Assembly: GCA_016873995.1 (NCBI GenBank)
Contig: VGVR01000016.1
Coordinates: 1 to 64,000, forward strand
Direction of reading: 5' to 3'
Length of the DNA: 64,000 nucleotides
DNA from: Gemmatimonadota bacterium
Lineage (GTDB): Bacteria; Gemmatimonadota; Gemmatimonadetes; Longimicrobiales; Gaopeijiaceae
Numbering within the stretch: position 1 is the stretch's first letter; every line of letters starts with the position of its first letter. The notes under the pieces are model-generated. The model was not told the DNA's origin, ran no database searches, and worked only from the letters and a program-made list of their open reading frames with translations. Both the position numbers and the translations under genes were made by a program. Shown piece after piece: positions 7,429 through 15,489 of this stretch.

Positions 7429-7871
7429 GGGTCGCCGCGATCGCGCTCGGTGTCTTGGCCGCTGGGTGCGCCTCGGCGGCGAGTGGCCTCAGCGGGGCGG
7501 ATGGGGGCCCGGCGGCCGATACCTCCAGGGGCGCGGCCAGCGCACGTACGGTCCTGGCCGGAGTCTATACCGGAGAGCAGGCTACGCGGGGGCAGCAGGA
7601 CTTCCAGCAGTCCTGCGCCTCCTGCCACGCCGTCAGCGAGTTCTCGGGCCCGATCTTCCAGCGGATTTGGGCGGGCCGCGCCGTCGGCGAGATGTACGAG
7701 TTCGTCTCCACGATGATGCCGGACGGCGACCCCGGCGGATTGACCCCGCAGGAGTACGCGGACATCCTCGCCTACTTTCTCCGGCAGAACCAATATCCGA
7801 CGGGGGGTGCCGAGCTGCCGGCCGATGCGGCGGCGTTGCGCGGAATCCTCTTCCCGGGACCCGCTCGCTGA
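7425..7871 (+). CDS. Cytochrome c lipoprotein, partner of the PQQ dehydrogenase
   Basis: A 148-aa class I cytochrome c. A signal peptide with lipobox LAAGC (Cys15) suggests lipid anchoring. The haem motif is Cys64-Ala-Ser-Cys67-His68, and the region around STMMPDGDPGGLTPQEY probably supplies the axial methionine. The GTG start overlaps the dehydrogenase stop as GTGA, so the two are translationally coupled. It probably passes electrons from PQQH2 to the respiratory chain. Confidence 0.9.
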   Translation: MRVAAIALGVLAAGCASAASGLSGADGGPAADTSRGAASARTVLAGVYTGEQATRGQQDFQQSCASCHAVSEFSGPIFQRIWAGRAVGEMYEFVSTMMPDGDPGGLTPQEYADILAYFLRQNQYPTGGAELPADAAALRGILFPGPAR

Positions 7872-8041
7872 TCTCTCGCTTCCGCTCGGCGACACGTCGG
7901 CGCCGAGGGCTCACGCTCGCCTGAACAGGGGCGCGGCGACCCAGGCGGCGAATATCACCGCACGGACCCATCTGTTGACACCGCCCCCCCCTTTTGCGAC
8001 GCTTCCGCACGGCCCGATAGGGGCCAACCAGATCTCGAAAC

Positions 8042-8079
8042 AGGGCGACGGTCCCAGTTCGGAGACCGCCGCCCTTTTT
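8042..8079 (+). terminator. Rho-independent terminator upstream of the cold-shock gene
   Basis: AGGGCGACGGTC (8042-8053) pairs with GACCGCCGCCCT (8064-8075), one mismatch, followed by five T. It lies 170 bp after the cytochrome gene and 143 bp before the cspA start, in the otherwise gene-free stretch 7872-8221. It probably ends the PQQ-cytochrome transcript; an attenuator role for the cold-shock gene is possible but less likely. Confidence 0.75.
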
Positions 8080-8221
8080 GTTACACGGAAGTTTTCGGCA
8101 ACAGTTGTCGATCCGATTTCGTGACCGATGTGGTCACACTCGCGCGGGGTTACCGCGCATACAAGGCAGTCGGCAGTACGTATCACGTGGCTCCGACTCG
8201 CACAACCAAGGAGCGCATACG

Positions 8222-8428
8222 ATGCGTACCAAGGGAACCGTGAAGTGGTTCAACGATGACAAGGGCTTCGGCTTCATCACGCCGGAGGGCGGAGGCAAGG
8301 ACTGCTTCGTTCATCACAGCGCCATCAAGGCCGAGGGTTTCCGGACCCTCACGGAGGGAACGCGCGTGGAGTTCGACGTCGTGCAGGGGACCAAGGGCCC
8401 CGCGGCTGAGAACGTCGTCGCGGCATAG
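8222..8428 (+). CDS. cspA: Cold-shock domain protein
   Basis: A 68-aa nucleic-acid chaperone with one OB-fold. RNP1 (KGFGFI) and RNP2 (CFVHHS) carry the aromatic residues that stack on single-stranded RNA or DNA, and the start KGTVKWFN is typical. The ATG at 8222 has a good ribosome-binding site (AAGGAG). It stands alone between two terminators. About 140 bp of untranslated DNA before it could be a regulatory leader, as in other cold-shock genes. Confidence 0.95.
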   Translation: MRTKGTVKWFNDDKGFGFITPEGGGKDCFVHHSAIKAEGFRTLTEGTRVEFDVVQGTKGPAAENVVAA

Positions 8429-8454
8429 TCCCACGGCCACTCAGGCCAGCGGTT

Positions 8455-8493
8455 CGGGCCGTCCCGGGTCTTCCCGGGGCGGCCCGCTTCTTT
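8455..8493 (+). terminator. Rho-independent terminator of the cold-shock gene
   Basis: CGGGCCGTCCCGGG pairs with CCCGGGGCGGCCCG around a TCTT loop (one G-U), followed by the T-rich tail CTTCTTTG. It starts 26 bp after the stop codon. Confidence 0.85.
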
Positions 8494-8526
8494 GTCAGGA
8501 GAGCTGATGGCACGAGGAGACCGATA

Positions 8527-9624
8527 GTGCGCGGCGCCCTTCGCACCGCCCGCTACGTGCGCAGCTGGAAGTCGGGTGGCGACGTAACCTGTGAGGACGT
8601 CGAGTTCGACCGGAGCGGGATCACGCTCCCCGCGACGGTGGTCAAGCCGCGAGCGCCCCGCGCGCCGCTGGCCGGTTGGATCGCGCTCGGCGGTATCTCG
8701 CGCATGGGCCGCCAACACCCGCAGCTGGTGCGCTTCGCGAACGCGCTGGCTTCCAGCGGGGCGGTGGTGGTCGTCCCGGAGATCCCCGAGTGGCGCCGCC
8801 TGGAGATGGCTCCCCGCGTCGTCGCCCCCACACTTCGTGGATGCATCGACGTGCTGCGCACCCGCAAGGACGTGGCGTCCGAGCGATTCGGGTTGATCGG
8901 TTTCTCCTTCGGCGCGCCACAGGTGGCGGTCGCGGCAGCCCGCGAGGACCTGGCGAACCACATCGCAGGGGCCGCCCTCTTCGGTGGCTACTGCTCGCTC
9001 GAGCGCACGATGACGTGCGCGCTGACCGGCGAGCACGAGTGGGACGGCGTGGACCATCGGCTGCGGCCAGACCCGTTCGGAGGTTGGGTGGTCGGTAGCA
9101 ACTATCTGACGCAAGTCGATGGCTACGAGGATGCCGACGACGTCGCGGCCGCACTCCATCGCCTCGCCGACGCCTCGAGTGGTCAGCGGATCCCCGCTTG
9201 GGACCCGCGCCACGATGGGCTCATCGAGGAGCTCAGGGCCGCGCTACCCGAACGGCGGCGCGACCTCTTCGGGCTTTTCGCGATCCCGTCGCACGAGACC
9301 CACGCGGAGCCCGAGCAGCGCAGGCGCATGGCGATGCAGCTGGCGGAGACGTGTCGGCGCGCGGAGCCCCTCTTGGATCCGGCAGACGACCTCGCTCGCA
9401 TCCAAATGCCGACTCGGCTACTCCACGGGCGCGGCGATCGACTGATTCCCTTCACCGAAGGGCACCGCCTCTTCCATGGCTTGCCGGAGTCGTCGAGGCG
9501 GGGCCTGACCGTCACCGGGCTCTTTCATCATACGGCGGACAGCGAACCCACCGGAGTCGTCGATCACGTGTTCGAGCAGGTGAAGATGCTCGGCGCCATA
9601 CGAGGCCTCATCAACACGGTCTGA
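8527..9624 (+). CDS. Alpha/beta hydrolase of unknown substrate
   Basis: A 365-aa alpha/beta-fold hydrolase. The nucleophile elbow is GFSFG with the serine, the acid is probably the Asp of HGRGDRLIP, and a histidine follows in LFHH, completing a Ser-Asp-His triad in the usual order. No signal peptide is seen, so it acts in the cytoplasm. The GTG start at 8527 follows a GAGGAGA ribosome-binding site. It resembles dienelactone-hydrolase or acyl-peptidase-like hydrolases, but substrate residues are not recognisable. Confidence 0.75.
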   Translation: MRGALRTARYVRSWKSGGDVTCEDVEFDRSGITLPATVVKPRAPRAPLAGWIALGGISRMGRQHPQLVRFANALASSGAVVVVPEIPEWRRLEMAPRVVAPTLRGCIDVLRTRKDVASERFGLIGFSFGAPQVAVAAAREDLANHIAGAALFGGYCSLERTMTCALTGEHEWDGVDHRLRPDPFGGWVVGSNYLTQVDGYEDADDVAAALHRLADASSGQRIPAWDPRHDGLIEELRAALPERRRDLFGLFAIPSHETHAEPEQRRRMAMQLAETCRRAEPLLDPADDLARIQMPTRLLHGRGDRLIPFTEGHRLFHGLPESSRRGLTVTGLFHHTADSEPTGVVDHVFEQVKMLGAIRGLINTV

Positions 9625-9688
9625 AGTCCTCGTCGCGTCGCGGCCTCGTGGGTTTCGGAAGCGGAACACCGAGCGCATTGTACACCGC

Positions 9689-10906
9689 ATGAGCGCTCGA
9701 CACCCCCCGGGGGGTACCGGCCGCCGGCTGGGTCATGCCGTACTGGTGTACTTGGCCGTGGTCGTCGCAGTCGTCACGCTCTCGCCTTTCCGCTTCGTGC
9801 TTCCAGCCGTGAACTCGCTCACCTCTCGGTGGGAGAGCTTCGACCTCGTGATGAACGTCGTGATGTTCGTCCCGCTGGGATTCATCTACCGACTGTCGAA
9901 GCCCCGGGCGCACGACGCGGCGTGGATCGGGGCCGCGCTGTGGGGGGCTGCTCTCAGCGCGGTGATCGAGGGCGCGCAGTTCTTCGCGCCGGGACGCTAT
10001 CCGTCGCTCTTCGACTTCGTCACGAACAGCGCGGGTGCCGGGATCGGCGCGTGGCTCGGCTCGGGAGCGGTGCGGCGCGCCGATGCAGCTTCGGCGATGC
10101 GCGCCTTGGCCGTGGAGCTCCCGTTGATGGGACTCGTGTACCTACTCGCCCCCCTGCCCTGGTTGGTCGGTCTCGACAGCAGCATCGGCGAGCGCGCATG
10201 GCTGCTCGTTCCGCTCGCCGCGAGCGCCGGGTGGATCATCGGGTCGGTGTTCACTTCCTTCGATCGGGCAGGCCTGCCGCGCGTGCTCGTCGCGACTTCG
10301 GCGTGGCTCCTGGTCGCGTTGACGCCGAGCGCCCTCAGTGCCATGGAAGTGGTCACGATCGCGGCGGCCTCCGGGCTCGGCACGGCGTGGATCCGGAGCA
10401 TCGCCCCCACTCGGGTCACGCACGAAGTGCACCCGGAGCGGCCGGCGCGCCGCTTCGAAGCGATGACGCTGCGGTTCGTGCTACCGCTCCTGCTACTGCA
10501 TCTCGGGCTCTCGTCCCTCGCACCCATCACAGGGCTCGGCGGACCTTGGCATGGCACCTGGGCGCTTCTGCCGAGCGACAAGTCGGTCGACATGGATACG
10601 ATTTTTCGGGCGCTCGAGCACGTCGCGGCGTTCACGATCCTCGGATACGCCATCGCCGAGTATCACGGACGGGCGCGCGATGGCTTCGTGGGGCTCGTCC
10701 CTGCCGTCGTGGGATGGTCCGCGGCGGCATCGGCGGTGCTGGAGCTCGCGCGCGGCTGGCATCCACAGCACACGGCGAGCGCGACGATGTTCGCGCTCAC
10801 GTTGATCGCGGCTGGCCTCGGCGGCTGGCTGTACACGCTTCAGCTCGCGCACGTGCGCGCGGTCGCGGCCGGCCACGCGGCCGCGATGATGGCCAGACTG
10901 GCATGA
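9689..10906 (+). CDS. VanZ-family integral membrane protein
   Basis: A 405-aa protein with about ten hydrophobic segments. The first 130 residues match the VanZ pattern: an early LSPFRF, then MNVVMFVPLGF, SAVIEGAQFF and PSLFDFVTNSAGAGIGAWLG. A second half adds more helices (LRFVLPLLLLHLGLSSLAPI; ALEHVAAFTILGYAIAEYHG) that look like a second, degenerate VanZ unit. VanZ was named from teicoplanin resistance, but most members are uncharacterised. The stop overlaps the next ATG as ATGA. Confidence 0.8.
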   Translation: MSARHPPGGTGRRLGHAVLVYLAVVVAVVTLSPFRFVLPAVNSLTSRWESFDLVMNVVMFVPLGFIYRLSKPRAHDAAWIGAALWGAALSAVIEGAQFFAPGRYPSLFDFVTNSAGAGIGAWLGSGAVRRADAASAMRALAVELPLMGLVYLLAPLPWLVGLDSSIGERAWLLVPLAASAGWIIGSVFTSFDRAGLPRVLVATSAWLLVALTPSALSAMEVVTIAAASGLGTAWIRSIAPTRVTHEVHPERPARRFEAMTLRFVLPLLLLHLGLSSLAPITGLGGPWHGTWALLPSDKSVDMDTIFRALEHVAAFTILGYAIAEYHGRARDGFVGLVPAVVGWSAAASAVLELARGWHPQHTASATMFALTLIAAGLGGWLYTLQLAHVRAVAAGHAAAMMARLA

Positions 10907-11694
10907 GGAACGTGGCGGCGCTCTTCGCCCTGGCGCTCTCGGCGCTGGCGGGCGCGGTCGCGCTCCCCGGGGACGTCTCCCCGCCGGCGGCTGCGCCGTC
11001 GGCGACAGCTGCCCAGTTCCGCCGCGCCGAGACGGTACCCTACAACGCCAGGTTCACGTTCACGCGCATCCGCTACGCGTCGCCCTACGGCTCGCGCCGC
11101 GGCGGCTTCGGGTTCGGCGGCTCGGCCTGGAACCACGACTACCCGGCGGCCGACGAGAACATGCAGATCATGCTGAACGAGTTCACCTCCGTGCGCGCGA
11201 ACACGGATGGGAGCAACGTGTTCGAGCTGGAGAATCGGGAGATCTTCCGGAACCCGATCCTATATATATCGGAGCCCGGCACGTGGGGACTCACCGACGA
11301 GGGCGCCGTGAACCTGCGCGAGCACTTGCTCAAGGGCGGGTTCCTGATCTTCGACGACTTCGAGGAAGACCAGTGGTACAACATGGCCGAGCAGCTGGCC
11401 AAGGCGATCCCGGAAGGCCAGTGGATCGAAATCGGCCCCGAGCACCCGATCTTCGACACGTTCTTCTACGTCGAGAACATCTACGTGCCGCATCCACTCG
11501 TGCGGGTGACGCCGAGCTACCGCGTCATCTTCGAGGACAACGACGCGGAGAAGCGCATCATGGTGCTCGCGAACCACAACTCCGACCTGGCTGAGTACTG
11601 GGAATATGCTGCGCAAGGCTACTTCCCCGTCGACCCGACCAACGACGCCTTCCGGCTCGGCATCAACTACATCGTCTACGGGCTGACCCACTGA
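10903..11694 (+). CDS. Secreted DUF4159 protein
   Basis: A 263-aa protein with an N-terminal signal segment (AALFALALSALAGAVALPG) followed by a DUF4159 domain: FTFTRIRYAS, DYPAADENMQIMLNEFTSVR, then GGFLIFDDFEEDQW and a C-terminal INYIVYGLTH. DUF4159 often sits with MoxR ATPase and von Willebrand genes, but none is here. It is translationally coupled to the VanZ gene, so the two may act together at the envelope. The biochemical role is unknown. Confidence 0.8.
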   Translation: MRNVAALFALALSALAGAVALPGDVSPPAAAPSATAAQFRRAETVPYNARFTFTRIRYASPYGSRRGGFGFGGSAWNHDYPAADENMQIMLNEFTSVRANTDGSNVFELENREIFRNPILYISEPGTWGLTDEGAVNLREHLLKGGFLIFDDFEEDQWYNMAEQLAKAIPEGQWIEIGPEHPIFDTFFYVENIYVPHPLVRVTPSYRVIFEDNDAEKRIMVLANHNSDLAEYWEYAAQGYFPVDPTNDAFRLGINYIVYGLTH

Positions 11695-11701
11695 GGTACC
11701 A

Positions 11702-12073
11702 ATGACCGCCCCTCGCTTCACCGCGCGCGACATCGAGGCGCTCGATGCCGCCAAGATCCTGGGCGTTCGCTCCGGCACCGAGCACCCCTACACGGCTGTG
11801 TGGCCCGTAGTCGTGGAGGGGCGGGTCTTCGCGCGTTCGTGGAGCGACCAACCCACGGGGTGGTACCGCGCCTTCTTGGACGAGCCACGCGGCTCGATCC
11901 AGGTCGGCAAGCGAGAGATCCGCGTGCTGGCGCGCCGTCCGCGCAGCGAGCGCCTCATCCGCGCCGTCACCGATGCGATCGCGCCGAACGCGAGCTCGGG
12001 CTGCCAGGGCACACCCAGCTTCCGCACCAGCAGGACGTCGAGCGGGGCGCCCACTCTGCTCGCCACCTCGTAG
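11702..12073 (+). pseudogene. 3'-truncated DUF2255-family gene
   Basis: Residues 1 to about 90 (AVWPVVVEGRVFARSWSDQP; GWYRAFL; GSIQVGKREIRVLARR) look like a DUF2255 protein, a small split-barrel family related to flavin- or F420-binding proteins. After about base 11975 the frame reads the complement of a phosphoribosyltransferase gene, giving a non-family tail rich in Ser/Thr. The original 3' end is missing. It starts 7 bp after the DUF4159 stop with no ribosome-binding site stronger than GAGG. Confidence 0.65.
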
Positions 12074-12219
12074 CCTACCGGCACGCCGCCTCGCGGCAGC
12101 GCCAGGACCACGACGTCCTCTCCCTCGATCTTCGGAGCCACCAGGTCGGCGAGCAAACGTCCCGCCTGCCCCCGGTCGGCGAAGCGCTCTCTCAGGTCCC
12201 CTCTCATTGTGGCGGTCAC
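11974..12219 (-). pseudogene. 3'-truncated phosphoribosyltransferase gene
   Basis: From a GTG at 12219, behind a strong GGAAGGAGA ribosome-binding site, the reverse strand encodes FADRGQAGRLLADLV, EDVVVLALPRGGVPVGYEVA, LDVLLVRKLGVPWQPELAFG and AIA. This is the N-terminal third of a type I phosphoribosyltransferase of the kind that is about 210 aa long. After GAIA the frame enters the complement of the DUF2255 gene, and the PRPP-binding loop is absent. A deletion that joined two convergent genes explains both losses. It sits 22 bp downstream of rtcB. Confidence 0.7.
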
Positions 12220-12241
12220 GTTCTGTCTCCTTCCCACGGGT

Positions 12242-13690
12242 CTATGCCTTCACCACTCCCATCGCGGCGAGCCGGGCCACCTTGCGAGCCAGCCCCGCGC
12301 GATGCACCACGTCCACGACACGATCGACATCCTTGTAGGCGTAGGGCGCCTCCTCCGCGAGCTCCTTGAGCGAGGGGCATCGGACCACGATCCCAAGCTG
12401 CTCGAGCTCGCGCTTCACCTCGCGCCCGTCCGAGGTCCGGCGCGCCTCACCCCGGCTCATGCGCCGCCCGGCGCCGTGGCAAGCGCTCCCGAACGACAGA
12501 TGTCGGGCGTCGTCCTGCCCCACCAGCACGCACGAGCCGGTGCCCATGCTCCCCGGGATGAAGACGGGCTGACCGACGCCCTTGTACGCCGCCGGCGTCT
12601 CGGGGCGCGAGGGGCCGAACGCGCGCGTCGCCCCCTTCCGGTGCACGCACAGGTGCACTCCGCCGTACTCCTCCACCTTGGCGACGTTGTGCGCTACGTC
12701 GTAGACGAGCCGAAGCTCGACGTCCCGCCCAAGTACCTGCGCGAACGCGCCGCGCGCCAGGTGCGTGATCATCTGCCGATTGCACCATGCGAAGTTCGCA
12801 GCCGCGCACATCGCGCCGAAGTACGCCCTTCCCTCGTTCGAACCGAACGGCGCGCACGCGAGCTGCCGGTCGGGAAGCGCGATTCCGTGCTCGGACATGG
12901 TCTCGTCCATCCTCGACACGTAATCCGTGCACACCTGATGCCCGAGCCCGCGCGACCCGGTGTGGACGAGGAGCGCGAGCTGGTCCTCGGCGAGCCCGAG
13001 TGCCTCTGCGGCCTGCTCGTCGAAGATGCGCTCCACCCGCTCCACCTCGACGAAGTGGTTTCCCGCGCCCATGGTGCCGAGCTGGCTCCGGCCGCGCTCG
13101 CGCGCACGTCGCGACACGCGTGCAGGCTCCGCGCCCGGCAGACACCCGCCGGACTCGGTGTGGGCCAGGTCGTGGTCGGTGGCCCACCCGCGCTCCCGCA
13201 GATAGCCGCATCCCTCGACGAAGACGCGGTCCAGCTCCGCGTCGTTCATCTCGAACGTGCCGCCCCGCCCGGCACCGGATGGAATGGCGCGGCTCAGCTC
13301 GTGGACGAGGGGCTCGAGTCGACCGCGCGCGTGCTTGGCGGTGCGGTTACAGACGAGCAAGCGCACGCCACAGTTGATGTCGTAGCCGACGCCGCCCGGG
13401 GAGATGATGCCGTCCGTGGTGCGGAACGCGGCCACACCGCCCACGGGGAAGCCGTACCCCTCGTGCGCGTCCGGTATCGCGTAGGCCGCTTCGACGATCC
13501 CCGGCAGGGTCGCCACGTTCATCAGCTGCTCGAGCGTGCGGTCGCGGGAGATCTGCGACCAGAGCGTCTCGTCCGCGTACACGCGTGCGGGCACACGCAT
13601 GTCTCGGCGCGCATCCTTGGAGATCTCGACCAAGGTGTCGCTCACGCGCCGGATTGCCTTTGGCGCCACGGGCCTGGTCATCGTGGTCAT
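12242..13690 (-). CDS. rtcB: RNA-splicing ligase RtcB
   Basis: Joins RNA 3'-phosphate or 2',3'-cyclic phosphate ends to 5'-OH ends using GTP and Mn2+. The 482-aa protein shows the metal and guanylylation residues in context: DINCGVRL (Cys107), GAGNHFVEV (His212), VHTGSRGLGHQ (His243), YDVAHN, and SACHGAGRRMSR with the histidine that takes GMP. The ATG at 13690 overlaps the archease stop as ATGA. Archease speeds guanylylation of RtcB, so the pair is a complete ligase module. It could repair cleaved tRNA or rRNA, possibly after damage by RNA-targeting toxins such as those nearby (inference). Confidence 0.96.
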   Translation of the reverse strand: MTTMTRPVAPKAIRRVSDTLVEISKDARRDMRVPARVYADETLWSQISRDRTLEQLMNVATLPGIVEAAYAIPDAHEGYGFPVGGVAAFRTTDGIISPGGVGYDINCGVRLLVCNRTAKHARGRLEPLVHELSRAIPSGAGRGGTFEMNDAELDRVFVEGCGYLRERGWATDHDLAHTESGGCLPGAEPARVSRRARERGRSQLGTMGAGNHFVEVERVERIFDEQAAEALGLAEDQLALLVHTGSRGLGHQVCTDYVSRMDETMSEHGIALPDRQLACAPFGSNEGRAYFGAMCAAANFAWCNRQMITHLARGAFAQVLGRDVELRLVYDVAHNVAKVEEYGGVHLCVHRKGATRAFGPSRPETPAAYKGVGQPVFIPGSMGTGSCVLVGQDDARHLSFGSACHGAGRRMSRGEARRTSDGREVKRELEQLGIVVRCPSLKELAEEAPYAYKDVDRVVDVVHRAGLARKVARLAAMGVVKA

Positions 13691-14133
13691 ACGTCGAGCG
13701 TCACCTCCCCCTCCCACCCCGCCGGCCCCTCGCGCACCGAGGCGCCGTGGAGGGTCGCCGCCTTCACCAGCACGAACGGCGTCCGAAGTGGCGCTCCACG
13801 AGCCCGGAGGGTGAGCCCTTCGGCCTCCTCGTGCGCTGACTCGACGTCCCCCGGAAGCCATCCGTCCACGTCGCACAGATACACGATCTCGTTCAGCCAT
13901 CCCACCAGGAGGGCCGTACGATCCCGTCCCGTGATCCTGACGTCGCGAAGTGTCTCGGCCTCCCTCGACAGGTATGCCGCCGGTATCAGCTCGCAGAAGG
14001 CGCGCGCCGCCTCGGCGAGCAGCTCCTGGAACGTCGAAGCCCTCAACCGCACGGTGATCTCGGACGTGTGGTCCACGAGCTCGTGGGCCGCTACCCGATC
14101 CCGCCCCGGTGCCTTCCCGTCGATTGAGACCAT
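13687..14133 (-). CDS. Archease, activator of RtcB
   Basis: A 148-aa protein with the archease core: HELVDHTSEITVRLRASTF, FQELLAEAARAFCEL, then LLVGWLNEIVYLCDVDGWLP. The DHT/S and D residues form the conserved metal-binding patch. The start at 14133 has a GGAGAGG site; a longer frame upstream has no family similarity. It is coupled by ATGA overlap to rtcB. Confidence 0.9.
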   Translation of the reverse strand: MVSIDGKAPGRDRVAAHELVDHTSEITVRLRASTFQELLAEAARAFCELIPAAYLSREAETLRDVRITGRDRTALLVGWLNEIVYLCDVDGWLPGDVESAHEEAEGLTLRARGAPLRTPFVLVKAATLHGASVREGPAGWEGEVTLDV

Positions 14134-14293
14134 GCGCACCTCTCCGGGCTGTCCTCCAATCGAGGGCGGGTCGCAAGCAGCACGCCACCTCCGCGCCACC
14201 GCCCAGCCAGTCGATTCGTCGCTCAGCTGCGAACTGTCGTGACAGAATGTCCCGTTGCCAACAGGACCCGGCACACGACGAACGCCAACCCAC

Positions 14294-15421
14294 CTAGGGA
14301 AGCCCTGCGGCCTGCGCGCGACGCGACATGGCGGGCGTCAGCCGCGACTCCGGACCTCCCGACGTCATGGTGATGAACGCCGCCGCGAGTCCCTCACGCC
14401 GCGCGACCTCGAAGCCGGCATCAGGCCCGAGCACGCAGAGCGCGGTGGCCCACGCGTCCGCCAGCGCGGCGCTCTCGTGTACCACCGTCACCGACGAGCC
14501 CCGCATGGCGATGGGACGCCCGCTCCGGGGATCGATGATGTGCGCGTAGCGCACGCCCGCCTCCTCGAACCAGTTCCGGTAATCACCCGAAGTGGCGACG
14601 CCTTCGTCGAGCAGCTCGATCGTGCCCCACACGGGGTTGCTGTCGTCGGAGCTCTCGATGCCCACGCGCCAGGCCCTCCCCGTTCGTCGTACCCCGCGCG
14701 AGCGGAGCTCGCCACCGACGTCGACGAGGTAGCTCGTGAGCCCGAGGTCCGTGAGGGCCGCCGCGACCGCGTCCGCCGCATATCCCTGGGCGATGCCAGA
14801 CACGTCGATGCGCACGCGCGCGTCGGACTTCGCCACCGTTCCCGCCGGGCGGTCGAGCGTGAGGCGGGCGTAGCCGACGAACGACAGTAAGTCGGCCAGC
14901 TGCTGCTCGTCAGGGAGCGGAGCGACGACGTCGGCGGCGCCGAACCCCCATGCGTCGACGAGAGGCGCGACGGTGACGTCGAAGGCGCCGCCGGAGCGCT
15001 CCGAGACCTCGCGCGCCCGCTCGAGCACCTCGATGACCTCTGGGTCGACGGCGAACGGTTCGGTGCTCGAGTACGCGTTGAAGCGAGATAGCTGCGAGGT
15101 CGTGTCGTAGCTCGACATGAGGCGAACCACCCGCTCGAGCTCCGCGTCGACGGCGCGTCGGACGCCGTCGCGCTGCTCCTCGGACAAGTCCGCATCCACG
15201 CTGACCGTGTACGTGGTCCCCATGGTGGGGCCCGAGAACTCCGCGACTTCTCCCCCCGCATCGGCCAAGGGACGCCAGACGGCGAGGGCGGCCACCACGA
15301 GGGCGGCCACCCCCCAGGCAGCCCACTGGCGGTGGCCGGCGTCGCGCGGCCGCGGTTGGTCGGGGCTCACGGCGGGAAAGCTAGTGGCGTGCCCGCCTCG
15401 GCGCGGCGGCAATCTCCGCAT
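14294..15421 (-). CDS. apbE: FAD:protein FMN transferase (ApbE family)
   Basis: Attaches FMN covalently to threonine in target flavoproteins such as RnfG or NqrB/C. After a membrane anchor (WGVAALVVAALAVW) come the family landmarks: GPTMGTTYTV, LMSSYDTTSQLSRFN, GAFDVTVAPLVDAWGFG, RIDVSGIAQGYAADAVA, the Mg-binding DVGGELRSRG, and AHIIDPRSGRPI. No Rnf/Nqr target is in the window. Start uncertain: an in-frame GTG at 15370 gives a shorter N-terminus and neither has a strong ribosome-binding site. Confidence 0.92.
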   Translation of the reverse strand: MRRLPPRRGGHATSFPAVSPDQPRPRDAGHRQWAAWGVAALVVAALAVWRPLADAGGEVAEFSGPTMGTTYTVSVDADLSEEQRDGVRRAVDAELERVVRLMSSYDTTSQLSRFNAYSSTEPFAVDPEVIEVLERAREVSERSGGAFDVTVAPLVDAWGFGAADVVAPLPDEQQLADLLSFVGYARLTLDRPAGTVAKSDARVRIDVSGIAQGYAADAVAAALTDLGLTSYLVDVGGELRSRGVRRTGRAWRVGIESSDDSNPVWGTIELLDEGVATSGDYRNWFEEAGVRYAHIIDPRSGRPIAMRGSSVTVVHESAALADAWATALCVLGPDAGFEVARREGLAAAFITMTSGGPESRLTPAMSRRAQAAGLP

Positions 15422-15489
15422 GCCTGCGCGGGTCTTCCCCGACGCCGCGCCGGCCCGTCGGCACCGAGCTTATCGATAGGGGAGCATCG

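Noticed and set aside
12209-14242. Long forward ORF of 677 codons opposite rtcB and archease
   Set aside because: Both reverse-strand genes are unmistakable families; the forward frame is low-complexity and unlike any protein.
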